DNA of 64,000 nt, taken from positions 186,001 through 250,000 of the forward strand of contig NZ_JAANIH010000001.1 in assembly GCF_014529705.1 (NCBI RefSeq), read 5' to 3'. Origin of the DNA: Bradyrhizobium campsiandrae. Lineage in GTDB: Bacteria > Pseudomonadota > Alphaproteobacteria > Rhizobiales > Xanthobacteraceae. This document shows, in pieces, positions 39,946-50,749 of the stretch. The notes below the pieces were generated by a model. It ran no database searches. It was not told the DNA's origin and was given only the letters and a program-made list of their open reading frames with translations. Both the position numbers and the translations under genes were made by a program. How positions within the stretch are numbered: position 1 is the first letter of the stretch; each line of letters opens with the position of its first letter.

Positions 39946-40626
39946 ATGAACCTGATCGCACGCCTCCTGTTACAGAACACGATCCTCACCGCCGCGATGG
40001 GCGCGCTGCTGTTCGCGTCCGCCGGAACGCTGCACTGGCCCGGCGCCTGGGCATTTCTGATCACCTCCGTCCTGCTCGGCCCGCTCTGCGGCTGGTGGCT
40101 CTACCGGATCGACCCGGCGCTTCTCGCCGAGCGCTTGCGTCCCGTTCTTCAGAGAGACCAGCCGGCCGCCGACAAGGGCTTCATGATCGTATTCATCGTG
40201 GCGATGCTGGGCTGGCTCGTCGCGATGGGCCTCGACAGGCGCTATCTTGCCTCCAGCATGGGCGTCGCCTGGCAGGTCGCCGGCTTGATGCTGTTCCTCG
40301 CCTCGACGCTGTTCACGCTGTGGGTCTTTCGCGAGAACTCGTTCGCCGCACCGGTGGTGAAGCTGCAGGCCGAACGCGCGCAGCGCGTGATTTCGACCGG
40401 GCCCTACGCCCATGTCCGCCACCCCATGTATAGCGGCATGATCCTGTTCTTCGCCAGCGTGCCGCTGATCCTCGGCTCGTGGTGGGGCCTTGCGATAGCG
40501 CCGCTCTTCCTCGTCTTGCTCGCCATCCGCATCCGCATCGAGGAGCGCACGCTGATCGCAGGGCTGTCAGGCTATGCCGATTATGCGGCGCGGGTACGAT
40601 ATCGCCTGTTGCCCGGACTATGGTGA
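39946..40626 (+). CDS. Isoprenylcysteine carboxyl methyltransferase (ICMT)-family membrane protein
   Basis: A 226-aa protein with five to six transmembrane segments. The C-terminal signature GPYAHVRHPMYSGMILFF and RIRIEERTLIAGLSGYADYA is that of the ICMT/PEMT-like methyltransferases (RHPxY plus EE). Bacterial members methylate unknown lipid or protein carboxyl groups using SAM. GGGAG lies upstream of the ATG at 39946. Confidence 0.9.
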   Translation: MNLIARLLLQNTILTAAMGALLFASAGTLHWPGAWAFLITSVLLGPLCGWWLYRIDPALLAERLRPVLQRDQPAADKGFMIVFIVAMLGWLVAMGLDRRYLASSMGVAWQVAGLMLFLASTLFTLWVFRENSFAAPVVKLQAERAQRVISTGPYAHVRHPMYSGMILFFASVPLILGSWWGLAIAPLFLVLLAIRIRIEERTLIAGLSGYADYAARVRYRLLPGLW

Positions 40627-40946
40627 GGACGCCCTCGAAAAGCGTTGCCCTCCTCCGATCGACTGACGCCGCAAGAACAGGACCTCGCTACAGAGGGCCC
40701 GCACCGGCATGCGGTTCCGATCCGGACGCACAACGCGAGACGCAATGATGTTCTGCAAGCCCCCCTGTCCCGACGAGCATGATGTCTCTCCTGCTCCCGA
40801 TCACTCCGACGATCGCCCCCGCTCGCCACGCGCGCGGACGGTCGGCAGTGACGAAGTCTTTGGGCGATCGATCGCGCCTGGAGAAGCCGATCCGGAACGG
40901 AGGCTGCCGCCAGCTTCCGTCCGGGTCGGCTAAAGCCGAACACGCT
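40627..40946. other. Intergenic region
   Basis: About 320 bases between convergent genes. A 74-codon plus-strand frame (40709-40933) lacks a ribosome-binding site and looks non-coding. A short hairpin, TCCGGAACGGAGGCTGCCGC, lies near its end. I see nothing else. Confidence 0.4.
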
Positions 40947-41654
40947 CTAAGCGTCCAGCTCACGATAGCGCCTGAAGATCCCCTGCTCGTTGAAGGGAAT
41001 GCGGCGCTCGCTTGCGAGATAGGCCTTGATGTTCGGCCGCGCCGCGACGCGGTCGTGCAGGTCGGCGAGCCCGGGGATGTTTGTCTCGAACGCCTTCATT
41101 CGCCTCGGAAACGCGTAGCGCAGGCCGTCGACGATCTGAAACAGCGAGAGATCGACATAGGTCAGCCTGCGGCCGGTGACATAGGCGCCGCCATTATCAT
41201 CGAGAAGCCGCTCGAAATAGCCGAGATATTTCGGCACGCGCTCGTCCCAGAATTCCGCCGTGCGCTTCTTCGCCGCCGGCTTCTGGTCTTCGTAGTACAG
41301 CGACGGTCCGAGCGGATGATGGGTGTCGTGGATCTCGACCACCAGATCGGTGATCGTCAATTGAAGCTGGTGTACCCAGAGCTTGCCGGCTTCCGTCTTT
41401 GGCGCAAGTCCGTGACGGGCGCCGAGATAAAGCAGGATGTTGGCGGTCTGGCCAATGACGAGCTTGCCGGCTTTCAGGAACGGCGGTGCAAAGGGCGGCG
41501 TGCCCTTGCGGGCGTCCATCATCTTCATCATGGCGCCGCTGCCGCGCGCTCCCCGCGCGACGTCGACATAGGCCGCCCCCGCCTCCTCCAGCGCCAGCCG
41601 CACATATTCTCCTCGGCCCTGGATCTCGGGCCAATAATAGAGCTCGTATTTCAT
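40947..41654 (-). CDS. Glutathione S-transferase family protein
   Basis: A 235-aa cytosolic GST. The N-terminal thioredoxin-like domain starts MKYELYYWPEIQGRGEYVRL with the catalytic Tyr region and contains FAPPFLKAGKLVIGQTANIL (the cis-Pro and gamma-glutamyl binding stretch). The helical C-terminal domain holds RLTYVDLSLFQIVDGL. The ATG at 41654 is chosen; upstream codons are not GST-like. The substrate is unknown. Confidence 0.92.
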   Translation of the reverse strand: MKYELYYWPEIQGRGEYVRLALEEAGAAYVDVARGARGSGAMMKMMDARKGTPPFAPPFLKAGKLVIGQTANILLYLGARHGLAPKTEAGKLWVHQLQLTITDLVVEIHDTHHPLGPSLYYEDQKPAAKKRTAEFWDERVPKYLGYFERLLDDNGGAYVTGRRLTYVDLSLFQIVDGLRYAFPRRMKAFETNIPGLADLHDRVAARPNIKAYLASERRIPFNEQGIFRRYRELDA

Positions 41655-41781
41655 GAGAGGGGTCCGTAAGCGTTTGGCCAGCGAGGCCAATGTAGCACGC
41701 ATTCGAAGGTTCCGTCAGCGCGGGGCGGAACAGCCACACCACACAAATCCGTCTTTGCGAGCAGAGAGCTCCGCGTCCAAA

Positions 41782-41815
41782 CAAAAAGGGCGCCGTGCTT
41801 GAGGCACGACGCCCT
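41782..41815 (-). terminator. Intrinsic terminator of the Tim44-domain gene
   Basis: On the minus strand GGGCGTCGTGC pairs with GCACGGCGCCC (one mismatch), followed by TTTTTGT. It lies about 22 bases after the stop at 41837. Confidence 0.85.
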
Positions 41816-41836
41816 TCGCTTGTCACTGTTGCGCGA

Positions 41837-42805
41837 TCAGTTGGTCTGCTGGATCGCCGACAATTCCCAGGCACCACCGGAGCGGCGCGCGAAGGTCCAG
41901 ACTTCGGTGACCTCGCCCGGCTGCTCGCTGCCGGCGACGATCGCGCCGGTGTTGCGGTCGACCGTCTTGTCGGTGAGCGCGAAGCGCATCGCCACCGTCG
42001 CGTAGTCGGTCTCGCCTTCACGCCAGGCTTCCGCGAGGTCGCCCTGCAACAGCTTGACGTTGGTCACCTTGTTGACCGCGTTTCGCGCGCGGTTCTCAGC
42101 GAGATCCCGCTCGAAATAGGAGACCATTTCGGGCGTCGCGAGCGTGTGCAGTTTGGCAACGTCCTCGTTCGACCACGCAGACTGGATGTCGCCGAGCAGG
42201 CGCTCGAACGCCTCGTAGTCGGCAGGCTTGATCTCGAGCGGCGCGCTGTTGGCGCCGAAGCCGAAGCCGCCGCCGAGACCTGAACCAAGACCGCCACCGA
42301 GGCCGCTGCGATAGCTCGTCTGCGGTCCCGCACCGGCGTAGGCCGCCTGCGGCGAATTGCGGCGCTGCCACCAGGACATCGCCAGCCGCACCACGAACAC
42401 GACGAGCACGATCTGGATGATCAGGCCCAGGATCGACGACAGCCCGCCGAGGCCGCCGAACAGACCGCCACCGAACAGCATGCCCAGAAGGCCCGCGCCG
42501 AGGAAACCGGCCGCGAGACCGCCCAGGAAGCCGCCGCCGCGGCCAAACAAGCCGCCGCGCGCGGGCGCAGCATTGTTGAAGCCGGTGCCCGGCTGGCTGT
42601 AGGTGCGGTTAAACTGCGAGGTCGAGCCCGGCGCGGTCGTGGTCGACGGCGGGGCCGAGAAGGTCCGCGAACCGCGCGAACCCGACGAGAAGCCACCGCC
42701 GACGCGGGCGTCAGCGGACGAGATCGCCAGCGCCGTCGGCAGCGCGAGCGCCAGAACGACGGCAATCGTCTTCACGACAGTGCGGGACCATTGCGAGAAA
42801 TTCAT
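41837..42805 (-). CDS. Tim44-like domain membrane protein
   Basis: A 322-aa protein. It has a signal sequence or first helix (SRTVVKTIAVVLALALPTAL), a Gly-rich segment (GGLFGRGGGFLGGLAAGFLG), a transmembrane helix (LGLIIQIVLVVFVVRLAMSW) and a C-terminal Tim44/TIM44-like domain (residues 190-322): FERLLGDIQSAWSNEDVAKL, YFERDLAENRARN and EVTEVWTFARRSGGAWELSA. Related to the mitochondrial import protein Tim44; in alphaproteobacteria such proteins are membrane-associated and of poorly known function. ATG at 42805. Confidence 0.9.
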   Translation of the reverse strand: MNFSQWSRTVVKTIAVVLALALPTALAISSADARVGGGFSSGSRGSRTFSAPPSTTTAPGSTSQFNRTYSQPGTGFNNAAPARGGLFGRGGGFLGGLAAGFLGAGLLGMLFGGGLFGGLGGLSSILGLIIQIVLVVFVVRLAMSWWQRRNSPQAAYAGAGPQTSYRSGLGGGLGSGLGGGFGFGANSAPLEIKPADYEAFERLLGDIQSAWSNEDVAKLHTLATPEMVSYFERDLAENRARNAVNKVTNVKLLQGDLAEAWREGETDYATVAMRFALTDKTVDRNTGAIVAGSEQPGEVTEVWTFARRSGGAWELSAIQQTN

Positions 42806-43162
42806 GTTCGTTTCCCAAATCCCCGGCATGGGGACGTGCCAGTAAGATGGGCAGCCTTCAGCAAAAAGGAAGCCGGTTTCGGAACAAAGGGCTGCGGCCC
42901 TCAGTCGCGGGGATGTGGCAAAAGCTCATATTTACCGGGGGTTTGGCCGGGGAGCGGGCAGGAACCGTGGTCGCCCGTTACCGGCGATCTAGGGGACGTA
43001 GGGCTCTCTGCTCGTCATTGCGAGGAGCCCTTGCGACGAAGCAATCCAGACTGCCCCCTGCGGAAAGATTCTGGATTGCTTCGCGGAGCCTGTCATCGGG
43101 CCGCGCTTCGCGCGGACCCGTTGGCTCGCAATGACGGAGTGTGAGGCGCGGCCGGCCGCCCC
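42806..43162. other. Intergenic region between the Tim44-domain gene and cckA
   Basis: About 357 bases. The right half is a REP-type repeat (43013-43136). The left part must contain the promoter of the Tim44-domain gene. I see no gene; the short frames are in repeats. Confidence 0.5.
43013..43136. repeat. REP-type palindrome, longer variant
   Basis: CGTCATTGCGAGGAGCCCTT at the left and GGCTCGCAATGACGG at the right, with inner AATCCAGA/TCTGGATT arms. Compared with the copy at 38190 it carries an insertion (TGTCATCGGGCCGCGCTTCG) in the right arm. It lies just downstream of the cckA stop. Confidence 0.85.
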
Positions 43163-45745
<2,583 letters not shown>

Positions 45746-45900
45746 TTCACGCTAGGGCAGCCTGTCGGCAGAGAATCAACGCGCCGCGGGGCGCGTGGGG
45801 TCCTCCCTGCCTGAATCGGACCCGCAGACGCAAGGGCAGCAGGGGCGAAAGCGTACGCTGATTCCCAGTTTACAGCCATTTCCGGTACTTTTCGGGGGTT

Positions 45901-46980
45901 TTATTGCCGCGCGGCGCTAAAACCGCGCTTCATCCGCATGACGTAGCCGATGACTTCGGCGACCGCATGGTAGTGCTCCATGGGGATCTCCTGGTCGATC
46001 TCGACAGTGGCATAGAGGGTACGGGCCAGCGGCACGTTCTCGACGATCGGAATGTCGTGCTCGCGCGCGATCTCCCGGATCTTGAAGGCGAGATTGTCGA
46101 CGCCCTTGGCGACGCAGATCGGCGCCGACATGCCGCGCTCGTAGGACAGCGCCACCGAATAGTGGGTCGGGTTGGTGATGATCACGGAGGCCTTGGGAAC
46201 CGCTGCCATCATGCGCTTCTTGGAGCGCTGCTGCCGCAACTGCCTGATCTTGCCCTTGATGTGCGGGTCGCCTTCGGACTGCTTGAACTCTTCCTTGATC
46301 TCCTGAAGCGACATCTTCTGCCGCTGGAACCAGCTGCGATACTGGAAGAAATAATCGCCGATGGCGATGATCGCGAGGGCCGCGACCACCGCGCCGAGCA
46401 GATGGACGGTCAGGCCGGTCGAGGCACCCAGCATGGCCATCGGATCGAGCTTGACCATCGCCTCCATGCGGTGCCGTTCCGGCCACAGGACCGTGGCCAT
46501 GACCGCGCCGAGCACGATCAGCTTGCCGAGCCCCTTGAGGAAGTTCGCCGCCGCCTGCTTGCCGAAGATGCGCTTGAGGCCCGCTGCCGGCGACAGCTTG
46601 CTGAATTTGGGCTTGAGGGATTCGGCCGACCAGACCAGCCGGTGCTGGAGCATGTTGCCGGCAATCGCCGCGATCAGCAGCATCAGGAGCGGCACGCCGA
46701 CCGCAGCCAACACCGCGATTTCGATCTGCTGCATCAGCGCGAGCAGATTTCCGGGGTCGGTTTTGATCATCCAGGAATTGGCGAGCAGGTTGCGCATCGG
46801 CCTCATCAGCCCGCTGCCGACCGAGCCCGAGAAAGTCGAGACCACGAGCGTGCCGCCCGCGATCATGAACCAGGTGTTGATCTCCTGGCTTTTGGCGACG
46901 TCGCCGCGTTCAAGCGCCTCTTCGAGACGCTTTTGCGTCGGGTCTTCTGTTTGACTCTCCGGATCGTTGTCTTCCGCCAT
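45901..46980 (-). CDS. flhB: Flagellar type III export protein FlhB
   Basis: A 359-aa membrane protein of the flagellar export gate, which switches substrate specificity from hook to filament. It starts MAEDNDPESQTEDPTQKRLE and has four transmembrane helices. The C-terminal cytoplasmic domain holds the autocleavage site NPTH (in SVIITNPTHYSVAL) and ENVPLARTLY. It follows fliR by nine bases in the flgB-flgC-fliE-fliQ-fliR-flhB operon. Confidence 0.97.
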   Translation of the reverse strand: MAEDNDPESQTEDPTQKRLEEALERGDVAKSQEINTWFMIAGGTLVVSTFSGSVGSGLMRPMRNLLANSWMIKTDPGNLLALMQQIEIAVLAAVGVPLLMLLIAAIAGNMLQHRLVWSAESLKPKFSKLSPAAGLKRIFGKQAAANFLKGLGKLIVLGAVMATVLWPERHRMEAMVKLDPMAMLGASTGLTVHLLGAVVAALAIIAIGDYFFQYRSWFQRQKMSLQEIKEEFKQSEGDPHIKGKIRQLRQQRSKKRMMAAVPKASVIITNPTHYSVALSYERGMSAPICVAKGVDNLAFKIREIAREHDIPIVENVPLARTLYATVEIDQEIPMEHYHAVAEVIGYVMRMKRGFSAARQ

Positions 46981-46989
46981 CGATCCCTC

Positions 46990-47760
46990 TTATTTCAATG
47001 GGAGCATCTGGTGCATGACACCGATGAAATAGTCGAGATAGGTGCCCATCATCGCCGTCAGCACCACGGCCAGCACCATGAAGCCCGCGAAGATCGACAG
47101 CGGCACGCCGACGAAATAGACCTGCATCTGCGGCATCAGGCGCGCCAGCACGCCGAGCCCGATATTGAAGACGAGGCCGAACACCAGGAACGGCCCCGAC
47201 AGTTGCAGGCCGAGCAGGAACGCGGCGGAAAATGCCCGCGTCGCCAGCGAAGCGACGTCGCCGCTCGACACGGTCTCGCCCGGCGCGAAGATCGCATAGC
47301 TGTCGTTCAGCGCCGCGATCACCAGATGATGGCTGTCGGTGGCAAACAGCAGGGTGACGCCGAGCATGGTCAGGAAATTGCCGACCAGCACGCCCTGCTG
47401 CCCCTGCGTCGGATCGACCGAGGTGACGAAGCCGAGCCCCATCTGCTGTGCGATCACGGCGCCCGCGACCTGCAGCGCCGACAGCGTCACGCGCGCGGTG
47501 GCGCCCAGCACGATGCCGATCACAATCTCATGCAGCATCAGGACCAGCAGCGGCGCGAGCGAGCCCATGTCGACCTGATACGCGTTCCGGTGCAGCGGAA
47601 GGATGATCAGCGTGAGGAGGAGCGCGATCGACAGCTTCACCCGCGTCGGGATGTTGGTCTCTCCCAGCCCCGGCAGCAGCATCACCATCGCGCCGACCCG
47701 GGCGAAGGCGAGCATGAAGGCCGCGGCGAGCGCCGGCAGCAGCGAGACGTCGATGCGCAT
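46990..47760 (-). CDS. fliR: Flagellar biosynthetic protein FliR
   Basis: A 256-aa membrane protein of the export gate. It starts MRIDVSLLPALAAAFMLAFA and has about six helices with the family motifs FARVGAMVMLLPGLGETNIP and GQQMGLGF-like QQMGLGFVTSVDPTQGQQG. It begins 17 bases after fliQ, and nine bases separate it from flhB. All residues expected of an intact FliR are present. Confidence 0.97.
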   Translation of the reverse strand: MRIDVSLLPALAAAFMLAFARVGAMVMLLPGLGETNIPTRVKLSIALLLTLIILPLHRNAYQVDMGSLAPLLVLMLHEIVIGIVLGATARVTLSALQVAGAVIAQQMGLGFVTSVDPTQGQQGVLVGNFLTMLGVTLLFATDSHHLVIAALNDSYAIFAPGETVSSGDVASLATRAFSAAFLLGLQLSGPFLVFGLVFNIGLGVLARLMPQMQVYFVGVPLSIFAGFMVLAVVLTAMMGTYLDYFIGVMHQMLPLK

Positions 47761-47777
47761 GGTGGGCGCATAGTGCC

Positions 47778-48041
47778 TCAGCCGCCGATGATTCGCGACG
47801 AGATCCGCAGCATGTGGGAATGGAGCGCATCGGCCATGAACGGCAGCGCCAGCAGCATCGTGGCGAAGATCGCCAGGATCTTCGGCACGTAGATCAGCGT
47901 CTGTTCCTGGATCTGCGTCAGCGCCTGGAACAGCGACACGATCACGCCGACCACGAGCCCGACCACCATCAGCGGCGAGGACACGACCACGATGGTCCAG
48001 ATCGCATCGCGCGCGACGTCGAGGGTTTCAGGTCCGGTCAT
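47778..48041 (-). CDS. fliQ: Flagellar biosynthetic protein FliQ
   Basis: An 87-aa export-gate protein with two transmembrane helices (VVVSSPLMVVGLVVGVIVSL and FATMLLALPFM) and the typical motif FQALTQIQEQTLIYVPKILA. Normal length for FliQ. It is separated from fliE by a 168-base gap that contains a REP repeat. Confidence 0.97.
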   Translation of the reverse strand: MTGPETLDVARDAIWTIVVVSSPLMVVGLVVGVIVSLFQALTQIQEQTLIYVPKILAIFATMLLALPFMADALHSHMLRISSRIIGG

Positions 48042-48106
48042 TGCAGAATTCCCTTATTCAAGCCTCATCCCCACCACTCCGGCGAGAATCACACGGCCCC
48101 TCCCCG

Positions 48107-48184
48107 TCATTGCGAGCGCAGCGAAGCAATCCAGACTGGTTACCGCGAAAAGACTCTGGATTGCTTCGCGGCGCTCGCAATGAC
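48107..48184. repeat. REP-type palindrome inside the flagellar operon
   Basis: TCATTGCGAGCGCAGCGAAG and CTTCGCGGCGCTCGCAATGA form the arms. It lies between fliE and fliQ, which are otherwise in one operon, so it may stabilise or attenuate the mRNA at this point. Confidence 0.9.
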
Positions 48185-48209
48185 GCCTGGGCAAGCGCCA
48201 GCGCCAAAT

Positions 48210-48518
48210 TCAGATCGGCATCTTCATGATGTCTTCGTAGGCTGCGATCACGCGGTCGCGGACCGAGACCAGCGTCGACACCGCGACGTCGGTGTCGGCG
48301 ACCGCCGTCACCACGTCCATCACGTTGGCCTTGCCGTTGGCCATCGCCACGGTCTGCGCATCGGATTTGCGGCCCGATTCCACCACGCTGCCGACGGCGT
48401 CCTTCAGCAGCGAGGCGAACGACTGTCCGTTCGGCTCGCTGCCCTTGCCGGCGCCGCCGTTCTCCAGCACGCGCGCAAGGTTGGCGTAGGCATTGGCCGC
48501 GATTGTCGGTGTTGCCAT
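48210..48518 (-). CDS. fliE: Flagellar hook-basal body protein FliE
   Basis: A 102-aa protein that joins the MS ring to the rod. The C-terminal helix AVSTLVSVRDRVIAAYEDIM is the FliE signature; FASLLKDAVGSVVESGRKSD precedes it. It starts 17 bases after flgC. Confidence 0.95.
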   Translation of the reverse strand: MATPTIAANAYANLARVLENGGAGKGSEPNGQSFASLLKDAVGSVVESGRKSDAQTVAMANGKANVMDVVTAVADTDVAVSTLVSVRDRVIAAYEDIMKMPI

Positions 48519-48535
48519 GGCTTAAGGCTTCCTGT

Positions 48536-48961
48536 TCAGCTCTTGAGGATGTCGAGCGTGCGCTGGATCATCCGGCGCGTCGCACTGATGATGTTGACAT
48601 TGGCCTCGTAGGACCGCTGCGCATCGCGCATGTCGGTCATCTCGACCACCGAATTCACGTTGGGATATTTGACGTTGCCGCTGGCATCGGCCGCCGGATT
48701 GCTCGGCTCGTATTTGACACGGAAGGCGGACTGGTCGGGCTTGATCCTGCCGAGCGTGACCACCTGCGCATCGAGCGTGCGGTCGAGCGCCGCGGAGAAT
48801 GTCGGCACCTTGCGCCGATAGGGATCGCCGCCTGCAGACTGCGACGTCGAGTCCGCATTCGCGATGTTCTCTGAGATCACCCGCATCCGCCCGGCCTGGG
48901 CCCGCAGGCCCGAGGTCGCGATCGCCATGGAGCGGGCAAAATCGCTGCTGTCATTCGCCAT
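48536..48961 (-). CDS. flgC: Flagellar basal-body rod protein FlgC
   Basis: A 141-aa proximal rod protein. It has the N-terminal rod signature RMRVISENIANADSTSQSAG and the C-terminal NVNSVVEMTDMRDAQRSYEA then NVNIISATRRMIQRTLDIL. It lies 18 bases after flgB. Confidence 0.96.
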   Translation of the reverse strand: MANDSSDFARSMAIATSGLRAQAGRMRVISENIANADSTSQSAGGDPYRRKVPTFSAALDRTLDAQVVTLGRIKPDQSAFRVKYEPSNPAADASGNVKYPNVNSVVEMTDMRDAQRSYEANVNIISATRRMIQRTLDILKS

Positions 48962-48979
48962 GATGCGCCTCTCCTAGCT

Positions 48980-49384
48980 CTAGCCCTTGCCGATCGCGGT
49001 TTTCAGAAGATGCAGGCTCTTCGAATAGAGCGAAGTCACCGCCGCGTAATCCATCTGGTTGTTGGCGGACTTCATCATCTCCTCCTCGAGATTGACGGCA
49101 TTGCCCGCAGGGCGGGTCTCGAAACCCGCATTCTTGTTCTGGTCGAAGCTCGAGGCCGCCCCGGAGGGCGTCATGTGCGAGGCGCTGGTGACGGTCATGG
49201 CCAGGGGCCCCATCGAGCTCGCGAGCGCGCCGGCCTTGTCGAATTTGGGTTCGACCAGCTCGCGCGGCCGGAAATTGGGCGTGTCGGAATTGGAGACGTT
49301 CTCGGACAGGACGCGCTGGCGTTCCTGGTGCCACTGCATCTTGGTGCGAAGCGCCGACAGCACCGGAAGATCGTTGATCGACAT
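48980..49384 (-). CDS. flgB: Flagellar basal-body rod protein FlgB
   Basis: A 134-aa proximal rod protein with RQRVLSENVSNSDTPNFRPR near the N-terminus and NLEEEMMKSANNQMDYAAV near the C-terminus, both typical of FlgB. It is the first gene of the minus-strand flagellar operon; a CtrA box lies about 80 bases upstream of its start. Confidence 0.96.
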   Translation of the reverse strand: MSINDLPVLSALRTKMQWHQERQRVLSENVSNSDTPNFRPRELVEPKFDKAGALASSMGPLAMTVTSASHMTPSGAASSFDQNKNAGFETRPAGNAVNLEEEMMKSANNQMDYAAVTSLYSKSLHLLKTAIGKG

Positions 49385-49747
49385 CGTTGCGGCTCCTTCC
49401 GCCTCGCTGGGCCCCGGGTGCGGACGCGGGGCCGAAGCTAGGCAGAATTTGCCGCGTGTATGGTTAACAGGTGGTTAAGGCGGGGCAGATGCATGTTTCC
49501 GATTGAGACATGCAGGGCCTTCCCCGTGATTCTACCGATTCCAAAAGCCGCATTAACCCAATCGCTTGGCGGCCCGAGCACGGACCAAGAAGTCGTTTTG
49601 GATCGGGCGATTCATAGGTTATTAAGAGTTGGGGACGGCAAAACTTGCCGCAGGACGTTAAGAAATCGCAGGTTTGGGGCATCGCACGCCGGTGGTCGGC
49701 GCATCCGACCATAGGCACGAGAGAAGCGCCATTTACCGGGGACAGGT
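49385..49747. promoter_or_regulatory. Divergent flagellar promoter region flgB/fliO
   Basis: A 363-base region with both operon promoters. It holds a perfect CtrA box (49464-49478) and an inverted repeat TGCATGT (49490-49496) / ACATGCA (49508-49514) next to it. AT content rises at 49540-49680, where TTATTAAGAG and GTTAAGAAA occur, but I cannot place further sites with confidence. Confidence 0.6.
49464..49478. promoter_or_regulatory. CtrA-binding box (TTAA-N7-TTAA)
   Basis: TTAACAGGTGGTTAA matches the full CtrA consensus TTAA-N7-TTAA. It lies about 80 bases upstream of flgB and 270 bases upstream of fliO. CtrA controls early flagellar operons in Caulobacter and related bacteria; cckA, its upstream kinase, is in this window. 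Confidence 0.8.
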
Positions 49748-50749
49748 ATGAACGGTAGCCCTATCACTTTCATCGTCGCGTTCATCGTCGTTCTGGCGTT
49801 GATCGGCGTCGCGGCGTGGCTGGTCCGCCGATTCGCGACCACGCGGCTCGGCGCCAATACCCAGCGCGGCAGGATGCCCCGTCTCGCCGTGATCGACGCG
49901 GCCGCGGTCGATGGCCGCCGGCGCCTCGTGCTGGTCCGCCGCGACAACGTCGAACATCTGCTGATGATCGGCGGTCCGACCGACATCGTCGTCGAACCGA
50001 ACATCGTCCGCGCCGCCAGTGGCCGCGATCAGATCCCGCAACGTCCCAGCGCTGCCGAACCGCCGCGCCTCGCCCCGATGCCCGATGCCGGCAGCTGGGC
50101 CGACGAGGCGCCTCGGCCCGAAGTGCTCGACCATCCCGAGCCTCAGCTGCCTGAGCCGCCGCCGCGGCCCGCGCGCCCTTCCTTCGCCGACGAGGTCCGC
50201 CGTCCGGCGCCCGCTTTGGCCGAGCGCCGCAGCGAGCCGACGCTGGGCGGCTTTTCGCCGGAACCGATCGCACCGCGTCCCGAACGTGAGTCCCGGCCCG
50301 AGCCGCTGCCGCCACGTGTTGCGCGCAGCGAGCCGCCGCTGATGCCGCGCCCGCCACGCCAGAGCGAGCCGGCGAAAATGCCGCCGGTGCGTGCCGAACG
50401 TGCAGCCGCGCCGCCGCCGCCTCCACCCGTGCCGCAGGCCCCGCCAGGCTTACAGGCCTCGCCGGGACTGCAAGCTCCGGCCGTTCCGCCGCCGGCCGCT
50501 GCCGCCGCGCCGTCGAGCGCCGAACAGAATCTCGCCGAGATGGCCCAGCGCCTCGAAGCGGCGCTCCGCCGTCCCGCGGGCGAAACCGTGGCCCCGCCGG
50601 TTGCACCGGATCCGCCCGCGCCTCCGCCGCGCGCCGCGCGGGTCGAGCCGCCGTCGCCTCCGGCACGGCCGGCGGCGGAGAAGACCAGCTTTGAAAATCT
50701 CGAAGACGAGATGGCCTCCCTGCTCGGCCGTCCGAAGCCGTCTTCGTGA
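49748..50749 (+). CDS. fliO: FliO-like flagellar protein with long Pro/Ala-rich tail
   Basis: A 333-aa protein. Only the first 100 residues are FliO-like: one transmembrane helix (ITFIVAFIVVLALIGVAAWL), then RRRLVLVRRDNVEHLLMIGG and PTDIVVEPNIVRA. Residues 105-320 are a low-complexity Pro/Ala/Arg-rich region (PPPPPPVPQAPPGLQ). FliO assists FliP assembly in the export gate. It overlaps the fliP start (GTGA), so the two are translationally coupled. The tail is much longer than in enterobacterial FliO (about 120 aa). Confidence 0.85.
   Translation: MNGSPITFIVAFIVVLALIGVAAWLVRRFATTRLGANTQRGRMPRLAVIDAAAVDGRRRLVLVRRDNVEHLLMIGGPTDIVVEPNIVRAASGRDQIPQRPSAAEPPRLAPMPDAGSWADEAPRPEVLDHPEPQLPEPPPRPARPSFADEVRRPAPALAERRSEPTLGGFSPEPIAPRPERESRPEPLPPRVARSEPPLMPRPPRQSEPAKMPPVRAERAAAPPPPPPVPQAPPGLQASPGLQAPAVPPPAAAAAPSSAEQNLAEMAQRLEAALRRPAGETVAPPVAPDPPAPPPRAARVEPPSPPARPAAEKTSFENLEDEMASLLGRPKPSS

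Noticed and set aside
40709..40933. A 74-codon frame between the ICMT-like and GST genes
   Set aside because: No ribosome-binding site, disordered composition, no hydrophobic core; not enough support.
49640..49665. Possible sigma-54 promoter (ACGGCAAAACTTGCCGC)
   Set aside because: The spacing between GG and GC is eight bases rather than the required ten; it is better seen as a small palindrome.
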